From the NCBI GenBank assembly GCA_015231815.1, contig JADGAW010000001.1, forward strand, positions 1-59,515: a stretch of 59,515 bases of DNA, written 5' to 3'. Origin of the DNA: Nitrospinota bacterium. Its GTDB lineage: Bacteria > Nitrospinota_A > JADGAW01. Positions 16,028 through 24,098 of this stretch are shown piece after piece; position 1 is the stretch's first letter, and each line of letters starts with the position of its first letter. The notes below the pieces were generated by a model. The model was not told the origin of the DNA. It made no database searches and saw only the letters and a list, made by a program, of their open reading frames with translations. A program made the position numbers and the translations under genes.

Positions 16028-16912
16028 ATGCATACGATTCTTGTTGTAGATAATAATGAGGATGAGCTTCTTTACATCTCAGAAATCCTCAAAGAAAACG
16101 ACTATAAGGTCATACCCGCAGACAGCGGTAAAAAAGCAATAGAACTTTATTATGAAAATAAAAACATTGACCTTATTCTCAGCGACCTTAAAATGCCTGG
16201 AATTACTGGTCAGGAATTGGCAAAGTACAACTACAACAACCGCAACATCCCCTTTATAGCCTGTACCGGACTTGCATGCTGCAGAGCTTCTCTGGAACTT
16301 CTTAAGCTTGGTGTACAGGATTATCTTCTGAAACCCTTTGATAAAGGGGAGTTTGTTCATCTCGTGAAGAATGTTCTTCAAAGAGTTCATCATTCTCCAG
16401 AGAATGGTGAATTAACGCATTTTGAAGGCAATATTTCCTTCATTAAACTAAGGTCAAAAAGGTCTGATATTGATTTAGCACAGGATTGGATAGAGCAAAA
16501 GCTTGAAAATACATTATTGGGAACCGAAAAAGTTCATTTTGTACAATATGTTGTTGAGTTCATTACCAACGCTTATGAACATGGAAACCTAAAAATAACA
16601 GAAGAGGAAAAAAGTAACCTCATAAAAGAAGATCGATACATTGAAGAACTGGAAAAAAGAGAACTCTCCTGTAACGCAATAATTGAAATGTCTCTTTCAA
16701 TTGTTGGTGATGAAGTAGCCGTACATGTAAGTGATGAAGGAGATGGATTTGATTACAAACAATACCTCAATATGCCAGAAGATCAGCTTATAGAACGACT
16801 GCACATGCCAAACGGTAGGGGGATTTTTATTGCCAACACCTTTTTTGATACGATAGAATACAGCAGGTGCGGGGCAAGTGTGCTTTTGATTAAGACAGTT
16901 TCAAAACAATAA
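16028..16912 (+). CDS. Response regulator receiver fused to RsbW-like HATPase
   Basis: A 294-residue two-domain protein. The receiver (residues 1-120) keeps D8, the phospho-acceptor D53 (LSDLKMP), T80 and K102 (LKPF). The C-terminal GHKL ATPase (about 150-290) has the N-box EFITNAYEHGN (177-187), the G1 box DEGDG (236-240) and NGRGIFIAN (262-270), but no dimerisation/phospho-His domain, so it is of the anti-sigma serine-kinase (RsbW/SpoIIAB) type rather than a histidine kinase. Inference: phosphorylation of D53 controls binding or phosphorylation of a STAS protein, such as the one at 7023-7514. It is 11 bases upstream of lptF. Confidence 0.88.
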   Translation: MHTILVVDNNEDELLYISEILKENDYKVIPADSGKKAIELYYENKNIDLILSDLKMPGITGQELAKYNYNNRNIPFIACTGLACCRASLELLKLGVQDYLLKPFDKGEFVHLVKNVLQRVHHSPENGELTHFEGNISFIKLRSKRSDIDLAQDWIEQKLENTLLGTEKVHFVQYVVEFITNAYEHGNLKITEEEKSNLIKEDRYIEELEKRELSCNAIIEMSLSIVGDEVAVHVSDEGDGFDYKQYLNMPEDQLIERLHMPNGRGIFIANTFFDTIEYSRCGASVLLIKTVSKQ

Positions 16913-16922
16913 CAGCCTTATC

Positions 16923-18116
16923 GTGATTCTAGACCGACACATTTTTATCGAGATGGTTAAAATTTTTCTCCTCTCGGTTATTGTTCTGACAGCAGTCCTG
17001 TTTGTCGATAAAATACTTTTTCTCACTGAAATTATTACCAATAAAGGGATTGAATTTACCAAGGTCATTCTTTTAATCACCTATGTTTCCCCGGCTTTTC
17101 TCGTTATAACGGTACCAATGTCTTTGCTTGCTGCAACCCTCATAACCTTCAATCGTCTTACCGCTGACAGTGAAATGGATGCCATTAAATCCGCCGGAGT
17201 TTCTTTTTATCGCCTTCTCGTCCCCGTTATTGCCTTCTCTGTTATCGTATGCATGTTCAACTATTACCTTATGATTATTGCTCTCCCGGAAGGAAATAAA
17301 TCTTTTCAAACCCTCATTTTCGATATTATTAAAAAAGCTGCAAGTATGCAGATAAAAGAGCGGGTATTTAATAAAAATTTTGGTGATTTTGTTTTATATA
17401 TTGATAGCAAAAGTAGTGATGGACTCGACATAGAGGGAGTTTTTATTTACCATAATCCCAAGACAGGCAAAGCAAAACTGATTACCGCTAAAAAAGGACA
17501 GTTCATTGCCAACCCAAAAAGTATGAAACTGCAACTCAACTTAAAGGATGGTCAAATACATAACTATGTTGAAGAGCGAAAAGCTTATCAGCACCTTTCA
17601 TTTGAAAATTACCTGTTGTCTCTTGAGCTTAATATTGACGATGGGGATGGCAAACGTGCATTAAAGGGAAACAGAGATATGTCCATTAAAGAACTCTTGA
17701 GTAAAATAAAGGTTTTGAAAAAAGAGGGCAAGGATTATAACCGTGAGCTGGTGAGCCTGAACAAAATATTCTCGATACCCTTTGCCTGCCTTTTATTAGG
17801 ATTTATTGGTGCCCCCTTAGGGCTTCATTCAAGACGTGCAGGAAAATCTGGCGGCTTTGCTGTCAGCTTAATTGTTATTTTGGTTTACTACCTGCTCTTA
17901 ATTTCCGGTGAAGGACTTGGTGATGCAGGAAAAATAAATCCCTCAATTGCAATGTGGACTCCCAATATTCTCATTGCCATCGTAGGCTTTTATTTGGTTT
18001 ATAAATCAGCAACAGAAAAACCCTTTACGATGTTAAGAAAAATTCAAGAAATGGTTGAAGGGTTTTTTATTAAAATTATCTCTCTTTTTAATAAGAAAAC
18101 TTACTCTTCTCTGTAG
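16923..18116 (+). CDS. lptF: LPS export permease LptF/LptG (YjgP/YjgQ family)
   Basis: A 397-residue inner-membrane component of the LptBFGC complex, which extracts LPS from the inner membrane. Six transmembrane segments are visible: three before residue 125 (first near 12-30, then 50-75 and 98-120) and three after 280 (FSIPFACLLLGFIGAPLG; AVSLIVILVYYLLLIS; NILIAIVGFYLVYKS), flanking a large periplasmic beta-jellyroll. The start is a GTG at 16923, ten bases after the preceding gene. Only one YjgP/Q gene is in the window; the second subunit must be elsewhere. F rather than G is a guess. Its last 16 bases overlap the convergent gene at 18101. Confidence 0.88.
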   Translation: MILDRHIFIEMVKIFLLSVIVLTAVLFVDKILFLTEIITNKGIEFTKVILLITYVSPAFLVITVPMSLLAATLITFNRLTADSEMDAIKSAGVSFYRLLVPVIAFSVIVCMFNYYLMIIALPEGNKSFQTLIFDIIKKAASMQIKERVFNKNFGDFVLYIDSKSSDGLDIEGVFIYHNPKTGKAKLITAKKGQFIANPKSMKLQLNLKDGQIHNYVEERKAYQHLSFENYLLSLELNIDDGDGKRALKGNRDMSIKELLSKIKVLKKEGKDYNRELVSLNKIFSIPFACLLLGFIGAPLGLHSRRAGKSGGFAVSLIVILVYYLLLISGEGLGDAGKINPSIAMWTPNILIAIVGFYLVYKSATEKPFTMLRKIQEMVEGFFIKIISLFNKKTYSSL

Positions 18117-20347
18117 AGAACGTTGCGGGTAATTGACTGAATGGAAGCCGTTCCGGTAAGTATCATGACTTTGCGGAGTTCTTCTTTAATGGAGTCGAGG
18201 TAATATTTCACCCCATAAATTCCCCCTCCAATACCGGAAATGGCAATTGGTCTTCCAATGGAAACAAAATCAGCTCCGATGGCAAGACATTTAAAAACAT
18301 CCACGCCTGTTCTTACGCCACCGTCAACCATTATTTTAATGCGACCTTTGCAGAGGTCAACAATGGAAGGCAAAATATCAGCCGCTCCCGGCATATAATC
18401 CATTACCCTGCCCCCGTGATTTGAGACAATAATACAATCGGCTCCCGAATCAATGGCGAGCAATGCATCTTCCTTGGTCATAATGCCCTTTAAAATAAAG
18501 GGAAGGTTGGTTGATTTCCTAATTTCCTGTAAATCCTTGATGGATTTTGGTCCAACCGGCTGCCCCTTAAGCTTCATCGTAATTAATGCTGCAGAATCAA
18601 TATCCACCCCAACGGCAACAGCTCCAATATCCTCAGCATCCTTTATTCTTTTGATAATTTCCTCATTAAACTCACGGGGTTTAAAGATTGGAATTCCAAT
18701 TCCACCAGATTTTTTTATTGCCTTCAAGCCTACTTTATATTTTTCTGGAGAGGCTCCATCTCCTACCATTGCAATTGTTCCTGCTAGCTTACACCCTTCC
18801 ACAACACTTTCCGCAAATTCCTCTTCCTCTACCTGTCCTCCCATATTGGTAACAGTACCCGTCATGGGGGCAGAAATTACCGGAAACTCTAAAGAAATAC
18901 CAAAAAAGTTACTTGAAAGAGTGGGGTTTTTCACGTCATGAATAACCCGCATATTGAGTTTATACTTTGCCAGTGCCTCCAGATTGGATTTAAAGGAAGA
19001 TGCGGTTCCTACTCCGCCCATACCGGGCATTTTACCTGCACATTCATATCCATCGCAGACACTGCAAACTTTACAGGCTGGAAACATCTTCTTTCGTGCT
19101 TCGTTACGAATTTGTTCCAAAGAAAGTTTTGGTGGCTCCCCTATTTCAAACTTAATAAGTTTTTTGGCTTTTTCATAGGTTTTTAAAACTTCATCACGGG
19201 TTTTACCGAAAAGGATGATATTGCCGCTTTTTCCCATGTTATTGGTTGGTGCTTCAACATGACTTCCCGGCTCATGATGAATAAAGATTTCCTTTACCCC
19301 CTTTAATTTTGCTGCTTTATCAACTCCACTTACGGAAATTACCTGTCCCGGTTTTGCAATAATCGCCCCTTCCATCGTTACCCGCTTATGTTCGTGGGTT
19401 ACTTCAGAAGGTTTAAAGCCTAGGGCAATTTCAATTCCCCCTTTAATAACACTGACATCTGTGGATAAGGGAAAAGTATAGGCAGACATAAATCCGCCAC
19501 TGAGACGAGAAGCAAGCTCAATAATAACTGGTCCTTTTTTGGTAAATCGAATATCCCCTTTTGCCGTCCCATGATTAATCCCCAATGCTTTTATACCGTC
19601 AGCCATAACCTTTTTTACTTTTTCAAGCTCCTTTTTGGCTAGGTTTGTCGGCATGATATGACCCGTTTCTACAAAGTAAGGTTCACATTCAATAATTCTA
19701 TCGGCTATTCCCATGAAATGAATATCACCATCATAAACAAGCGCATCAATGCTCAACTCTCTGCCATCAACAAACTCCTCAATAATAATTTCTCCACTAA
19801 TTGAGGCATCCTTTGTTTCGTAAAATGCGTTTATAAGCTGATCTTTATTGGTAATTTTCTTTACGCCCCGTGCTCCCATATTGTCTGATGGCTTAATAAC
19901 CACCGGCAATTCAAATTCATCAATTGCCTCTTTTGCTTCCTGAAGTGTCCAAATCGACCTAAACTCGGGTATTGGAACATTTTTTTTCTTAAACCGTTGG
20001 CGCATTTTTATTTTATTGGTTGCACGTTCTGCAACCTCAAACCGTATTCCTGGAAGTCCAAGGGCATTTGCAACTGCCGCAACCGTTCTTGAAGCATCAG
20101 TTCCAACAGTTATAACACCATCGATTTTGTGATTTCTATTAAATTCCTTAACTTTTAAAATTGTTCCGTCAATATCTCTGGTACTAATAACAAGGGGAAA
20201 ATCAGCCATTTTCATCCCCATCGCCTCCTTGTTGTAATCTGTAACGACAACCTTGAGTCCCATTTCACGGGCAATTTTTATAGCCGGAACCTGCATTAAT
20301 CCAGCTGCAATAACAAGAATGGTTTTTCCCTTGTATGGTGAGTTCAT
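18101..20347 (-). CDS. ATP-grasp / FMN-dependent alpha-hydroxy-acid dehydrogenase fusion
   Basis: A 748-residue two-enzyme fusion. Residues 1-400 are an ATP-grasp ligase: Rossmann-like N-domain (LVIAAGLMQVPAI), ATP-binding loop GARGVKK (158-164), EEFVDGRELSIDA (190-202) and metal motif ELASRLSGG (277-285). Residues 425-436 hold a cysteine cluster (C425, C428, C431, C436) followed by PGMGGVGTASS. Residues 480-748 are an FMN TIM barrel of the lactate oxidase group with catalytic H644 in SNHGGR and DGGVRTG (675-681). The cysteine cluster plus FMN barrel is known as a stand-alone 'alpha-hydroxy-acid oxidizing protein'. The substrate and the reason for joining it to a ligase are unknown to me. Confidence 0.85.
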   Translation of the reverse strand: MNSPYKGKTILVIAAGLMQVPAIKIAREMGLKVVVTDYNKEAMGMKMADFPLVISTRDIDGTILKVKEFNRNHKIDGVITVGTDASRTVAAVANALGLPGIRFEVAERATNKIKMRQRFKKKNVPIPEFRSIWTLQEAKEAIDEFELPVVIKPSDNMGARGVKKITNKDQLINAFYETKDASISGEIIIEEFVDGRELSIDALVYDGDIHFMGIADRIIECEPYFVETGHIMPTNLAKKELEKVKKVMADGIKALGINHGTAKGDIRFTKKGPVIIELASRLSGGFMSAYTFPLSTDVSVIKGGIEIALGFKPSEVTHEHKRVTMEGAIIAKPGQVISVSGVDKAAKLKGVKEIFIHHEPGSHVEAPTNNMGKSGNIILFGKTRDEVLKTYEKAKKLIKFEIGEPPKLSLEQIRNEARKKMFPACKVCSVCDGYECAGKMPGMGGVGTASSFKSNLEALAKYKLNMRVIHDVKNPTLSSNFFGISLEFPVISAPMTGTVTNMGGQVEEEEFAESVVEGCKLAGTIAMVGDGASPEKYKVGLKAIKKSGGIGIPIFKPREFNEEIIKRIKDAEDIGAVAVGVDIDSAALITMKLKGQPVGPKSIKDLQEIRKSTNLPFILKGIMTKEDALLAIDSGADCIIVSNHGGRVMDYMPGAADILPSIVDLCKGRIKIMVDGGVRTGVDVFKCLAIGADFVSIGRPIAISGIGGGIYGVKYYLDSIKEELRKVMILTGTASIQSITRNVLYREE

Positions 20348-20505
20348 CGTTATAAGTAATGAGTTAAAAGTTAAAAGTGAATGGTTAATAGTAAAGAGGG
20401 AAAAGTAAAGAGTTATGAGTGAGGAGGGAATGGTGAATGGTAAATGGTAAAGAGTTATGAGTGAAGAGGAAATGGTGAATGGTAAAGAGGGAAAAGTGAG
20501 TCATT
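20348..20505. repeat. Degenerate short tandem repeats, purine-rich
   Basis: Upstream of the fusion gene start lies a purine-rich stretch built from variants of GTGAATGGTAAATGG and AGAGTTATGAGTGA, each appearing two or three times (for example 20430-20465 and 20473-20490). Seen from the minus strand these are heptad-like CATTCAC/CATTTAC/ATAACTC repeats. No reading frame of note. A similar fragment (GATGGGTGAAGAGTGAGAAG) occurs at 12533-12552. Confidence 0.6.
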
Positions 20506-20827
20506 GGAGTTCAAAACATCACCCATCAATTGTTTCACCCATTTAATCTTCTTCCTATTTACCCATCTACTTTCCAAATTCTACCCTTTGACCATCAACC
20601 CATTAGTTCATCTGCTCCTTCCCCCATCTACCCATTAATTATTTACCCATCGACTCTTTCCACCCCTCTACAAATTTCTGTTCCTTCTCTTTTTTCTGTA
20701 CCTTCTGTGGCTTATTTACTCTCTGTTCTTTCTCTTTTTCTGTATTATCTGCTTTTTCTGTAACTTACTTCTTCTCTGTTCCTTCTATTTTTCTGTACCA
20801 TCTGTGTTTTCTGTGGCTCTTTTTTAG
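20506..20827. repeat. Pyrimidine-rich low-complexity intergenic stretch
   Basis: From about 20520 the composition flips: the + strand becomes pyrimidine-rich, with repeated ACCCATC/ACCCATT blocks (20521-20640) and then TTCTGT/CTTCTCT blocks (20670-20820). It ends in TCTGTGTTTTCTGTGGCTCT, the reverse complement of a motif also found right after parC. The 77-codon open frame in it is low-complexity and not credible as a gene. On the minus strand this is the spacer between argS and the fusion gene. Confidence 0.6.
20802..20820 (-). repeat. GAGCCACAGAAWACACAGA element, copy 2
   Basis: On the minus strand, seven bases after the argS stop codon, GAGCCACAGAAAACACAGA, followed by further ACAGAA-type repeats (GGTACAGAAAAATAG, GGAACAGAGAAG). 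Same element as at 6633-6656. Confidence 0.6.
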
Positions 20828-22492
20828 CTACATTCTTTCAGGAGCAGCAACCCCTAAAAGGTTAAGTCCGTCTTTAAGAACTGCATGAACTGCATGTAAA
20901 AGCAATAAACGGGCAACAGACACCTCTTTTGCTTCTGAAATAACCTTATGATTATAGTAAAACTTATGCAGCTTTGCCGATAATTCAAGAATATAGTAGG
21001 TCAGGAGATGCGGCTCATATTTTTCTGCTGCCTTTTTAATTACATCGGGGTAATAATTGAGTTCTTTAATTAAAGATATTTCCTCTTCCTCCTTTAAAGG
21101 TTCTAAATCCTTTACAGAAAAGTTTTCTGGAATAGTTAATTCATTTTCCTCTGCTTTTACAAAAAGGGAATTGAGTCGAGCAAAAGCGTATTGCGTGTAA
21201 TAAACAGGGTTTTCCTTGCTTTTCGATACCGCAAGATCAAGATCGAAATCAAGGTTACTATCGGCTGAGCGGGTTAGGAAGGTAAACCGCGCTGCATCTT
21301 TTCCTACTTCTTCCATAACATCATTAATCGTAATAAAACTATCGCCTCGCTTTGACATTTTAAGGGCTTCACCACCCTTTTTTAGGTTTACCAGCTTCAC
21401 CAGCGAAATCTTCAGACATTCACGGTCATATCCAACAAGCTCCAGTGCTGCCTTTAACCGATTAATATAGCCATGGTGATCTGCTCCCCAAATATTTACC
21501 AAAAGATCGAACCCCCGCTCCATTTTTTCCTTGTGATACACAATATCCGATGCAAAATAGGTTTTTTCACCATCTGATTTAACAACTACCCGGTCTTTTT
21601 CATCTCCTAAATCGGAGGTATTCATCCATAAAGCCCCCTCTTTTTCATATAAAACACCCGATTCTTTTAATTCATCAAGAGCTCTGTCTAGTTTTCCATC
21701 TTCATATAATGAGAGTTCGCTATACCAGTTATCAAAGGAAATTCCCATTTCTTCGAGGGTATTTTTAATGATGACCAGAATTTTCTCCTTTGCTTTTTCC
21801 CGAAACCAATCAAGATCGTGCTCCTTATATCCTCCATCTTCTTCCAGCAGTTCTTGAGCAATTTCCTTCAAATAATCACCAAGATAACCCCCTTCAGGAC
21901 ATTCATTATTGTCGAAATTACCCTCAACAGCCTGTTTGTAACGCACCATAGTTGTTTTTGCCAGATTTTCCATCTGATTGCCTGCATCATTTATGTAATA
22001 TTCCTTGGTTACATCATGACCGTACGCTTTAAGAAGGTTTGCTATAACATCGCCGACCACTGCTCCCCTGCCATGACCAAAATGCATTGGACCCGTGGGG
22101 TTAGCTGATACAAACTCAACAAGAATTTTTAAGGGTTTATCGGTATGCGTGTATAGGGCTGTAAGATTTTCCTTGTTTTCCACTATTTCAGCTAATATTT
22201 CGTGCCAATAAGTGTCCAACATTTTGATATTAAGAAAGCCCGGGCCTGCTACTTCAACAGATTTAATCAGCGGGTCTGACTGTAATTTTTCTGCAAGAAG
22301 TTCTGCGATTTTTCGAGGAGGTAACCTGAAGTCCTTTGCCCGTACCATTGCGGCGTTGGTGGTAAAATCCCCAAACTCTTCCTTTACCGGAGGAGTTACG
22401 GTATATTCTGTTTCTGACTGAGGAGAAGGAAGTTTTTCTTCCTTAATTAAAGCTTCAAAAGATTCTGCAACAAGTTGTTTTAATTGTGCCAT
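20828..22492 (-). CDS. argS: Arginyl-tRNA synthetase
   Basis: Class I synthetase charging tRNA-Arg, 554 residues. Visible are the N-terminal Arg-tRNA additional domain (about 1-90), the HIGH-type motif HFGH (137-140) within NPTGPMHFGHGRG, the KMSK-like loop ALKMSKRGD, and the C-terminal DALR anticodon-binding domain ending LNLLGVAAPERM. The ending LGVAAPERM is typical of the family, so the protein is complete. It is divergently transcribed from the glycosylase gene at 22863 with a structured 370-base region between. Confidence 0.97.
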   Translation of the reverse strand: MAQLKQLVAESFEALIKEEKLPSPQSETEYTVTPPVKEEFGDFTTNAAMVRAKDFRLPPRKIAELLAEKLQSDPLIKSVEVAGPGFLNIKMLDTYWHEILAEIVENKENLTALYTHTDKPLKILVEFVSANPTGPMHFGHGRGAVVGDVIANLLKAYGHDVTKEYYINDAGNQMENLAKTTMVRYKQAVEGNFDNNECPEGGYLGDYLKEIAQELLEEDGGYKEHDLDWFREKAKEKILVIIKNTLEEMGISFDNWYSELSLYEDGKLDRALDELKESGVLYEKEGALWMNTSDLGDEKDRVVVKSDGEKTYFASDIVYHKEKMERGFDLLVNIWGADHHGYINRLKAALELVGYDRECLKISLVKLVNLKKGGEALKMSKRGDSFITINDVMEEVGKDAARFTFLTRSADSNLDFDLDLAVSKSKENPVYYTQYAFARLNSLFVKAEENELTIPENFSVKDLEPLKEEEEISLIKELNYYPDVIKKAAEKYEPHLLTYYILELSAKLHKFYYNHKVISEAKEVSVARLLLLHAVHAVLKDGLNLLGVAAPERM

Positions 22493-22862
22493 TCAGTTTC
22501 ATTTCCTTTTTGAGTTTTTTTAGAGGTGCATTTTATCACCTCTCACATTCTCCTACTTCTGACAACTACTCCTGAAGGTCAAAGATAGAATCTGATGATT
22601 GATGGGACAAACATTGAACTCATTCTCAGAAACGGCTTTGAGACAGCCGTTTCTTCGGAGGTCAACTGAACACCAACTTCAGCTCTTGTTGAAGTCGGTG
22701 TTCAGTTGAAAATCCGCTCAAGGCTTGTCCCATCAATTATCTCAAGAGTTAATTGATTTCTATATCTATTCTTTGTTACCTCTGCACCCTTTTCTTACAA
22801 AAAGCAATACAAAAACAAATAAAGGATTATAAAGGCAGGAATATGAATATAAAATAGTAACT
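22493..22862. other. Divergent intergenic region with structured element
   Basis: The region between the argS and glycosylase starts has no gene. Its centre (22596-22739) folds as described in the next entry. The flanks are AT-rich and presumably hold the two promoters; I see no clear ribosome binding site for the gene at 22863 (AATAGTAACT before ATG). Confidence 0.6.
22596..22739. repeat. Three-way-junction inverted-repeat element
   Basis: Three nested or adjacent inverted repeats. The outer stem ATTGATGGGACAA (22598-22610) pairs with TTGTCCCATCAAT (22725-22737) and extends two more pairs with a wobble. Hairpin 1: AGAAACGGCT (22628-22637) with AGCCGTTTCT (22645-22654), seven-base loop. Hairpin 2: TCAACTGAACACC (22662-22674) with GGTGTTCAGTTGA (22697-22709), then ACTTC with GAAGT after one mismatch. 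Together they make a three-way junction of about 140 bases. It could be a small non-autonomous mobile element, a structured RNA or a protein-binding DNA cruciform. Confidence 0.8.
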
Positions 22863-23408
22863 ATGAAACTAAGCAGAAACTTTTATCTAAAAAACACTCT
22901 CGTTGTTTGTAAGGAACTTCTCGGCAAGGTGTTGGTTTATAACGATATGTCTGGAATAATTTCTGAAGTTGAGGCTTATAGAGGCACAGGGGATGATGCC
23001 TGTCATGCTGCTCGGGGCATGACTCCTCGCAATAAACCGATGTTCGAGGCTGGTGGTTTTTCCTATATTTATTTCATTTACGGCATGTACCATTGTATGA
23101 ACATCTCTACGGAAAAGGAAGGGTTTCCGGCAGCTGTATTACTGAGAGGAATTGTGCCCCTCGAAGGAAAAGAAAAAATGATTATTAACCGGGGCGGGAA
23201 AACCAAGGCAATCAGTAATGGCCCGGGGAAACTATGTCAGGCTCTGGGGCTGGATAAAACATCAAATAATATTGATCTTGTAACGTCAGATTTTTTTTAT
23301 GTAGAGGACAGAGGAATTAAGCCAAAGACAATTCACACATCCCCTCGAATTGGTATTTCTACTGCTCAGGATTTGGAATGGCGTTTTTTCGCCAAAGAAT
23401 TTTTGTAA
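22863..23408 (+). CDS. 3-methyladenine DNA glycosylase (AAG/MPG family)
   Basis: A 181-residue monofunctional base-excision glycosylase related to mammalian MPG; it removes alkylated purines such as 3-methyladenine and hypoxanthine. Family features are the N-terminal LAKxLLGK-like NTLVVCKELLGKVLV, ISEVEAYRGTGDDACHAARG with the catalytic Glu and Tyr region, YIYFIYGMYHCMNIST, AVLLRGIVPLEG and NGPGKLCQALGLD. Ends at a typical C-terminus (TSPRIGISTAQDLEWRF). Not linked to other repair genes, although cinA, called damage-inducible, is 700 bases on. Confidence 0.95.
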   Translation: MKLSRNFYLKNTLVVCKELLGKVLVYNDMSGIISEVEAYRGTGDDACHAARGMTPRNKPMFEAGGFSYIYFIYGMYHCMNISTEKEGFPAAVLLRGIVPLEGKEKMIINRGGKTKAISNGPGKLCQALGLDKTSNNIDLVTSDFFYVEDRGIKPKTIHTSPRIGISTAQDLEWRFFAKEFL

Positions 23409-23495
23409 ATGGGTAGATGAGGAGAAGGGTAAATATTGTTCAGACAATAAAATGATGGTATAAATACGGGGAACTAATTCAAACTAAGAAAAACA

Positions 23496-24059
23496 ATGAA
23501 AAAAACAATTGAAGAATGTTTTACAAACCATATAAATTTGGCAAAGAGGTGTGCTGAGGAATTTCAAAATGACATCGAATCTATTGCAAACACTATTTTG
23601 GTTGCAATAAAAAACGGCAATAAAATTGTATTTATGGGAAATGGTGGAAGTGCTGCTGATTCTCAACATCTCGCTGCTGAATTTGTTGGAAGATTTAAGC
23701 TGGAAAGAAAGCCACTCCCTGCAATTGCTTTTACTACCGACTCATCAATTCTTACTGCTGTTGGTAACGATTATGGCTATGATCAGCTTTTTCTTCGTCA
23801 AACTGAAGCCCTTGCCGTCAAGGGAGATATAATTATTGGCATTTCAACCAGCGGCAACTCTCAAAATATTGCTCTTGCTTTGGATGAAGGAAATAAAAAG
23901 GGATGTAAAACAATCGCTTTGCTCGGAAAAGATGGTGGGACAATAAAAGATATTGCACAACAATCCATTGTTATACCTTCAAACGATACTGCAAGAATAC
24001 AGGAAATGCATATATTTATTGGTCATACCCTTTGCGAACTGGTTGAAAACAATCTTTAA
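23496..24059 (+). CDS. gmhA: Sedoheptulose 7-phosphate isomerase (phosphoheptose isomerase)
   Basis: Converts sedoheptulose 7-phosphate to D-glycero-D-manno-heptose 7-phosphate, the first step of ADP-heptose synthesis for the LPS inner core. A SIS-domain protein of 187 residues with GNGGSAADSQHLAAEF (48-63), the ISTSGNSQN phosphate loop and the C-terminal catalytic His region (QEMHIFIGHTLCELVE). Consistent with the heptosyltransferase at the right end of the window. No clear ribosome binding site precedes the ATG. Confidence 0.96.
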   Translation: MKKTIEECFTNHINLAKRCAEEFQNDIESIANTILVAIKNGNKIVFMGNGGSAADSQHLAAEFVGRFKLERKPLPAIAFTTDSSILTAVGNDYGYDQLFLRQTEALAVKGDIIIGISTSGNSQNIALALDEGNKKGCKTIALLGKDGGTIKDIAQQSIVIPSNDTARIQEMHIFIGHTLCELVENNL

Positions 24060-24098
24060 CCTTTTCAACTTTCTAACTTTCAAACCTTCTAACCACAT
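24060..24098 (+). repeat. CTTTCTAAC-type repeat leader before cinA
   Basis: The 39 bases between gmhA and cinA are a run of degenerate octamers (TTTCAACT TTCTAACT TTCAAACC TTCTAACC) ending five bases before the ATG. They leave no room for a Shine-Dalgarno sequence. A relative lies before pth (38949-38999). Confidence 0.6.

Noticed and set aside
18453..18941. 162-codon open frame opposite the ATP-grasp/FMN fusion
   Set aside because: Antisense to well-conserved FMN-barrel sequence and low in complexity; no ribosome site.
18101..20347. Type 2 isopentenyl diphosphate isomerase for the FMN half
   Set aside because: The SNHGGR catalytic motif and the Cys cluster plus PGMGG segment match the alpha-hydroxy-acid oxidase branch, not IDI-2.
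20530..20763. 77-codon open frame in the repeat region
   Set aside because: Made of Pro/Ser/Leu repeats produced by the pyrimidine-rich low-complexity DNA; no homology features or start site.
20348..20827. CRISPR array
   Set aside because: Repeats are short, degenerate and contiguous, with no constant spacer length and no cas genes in the window.
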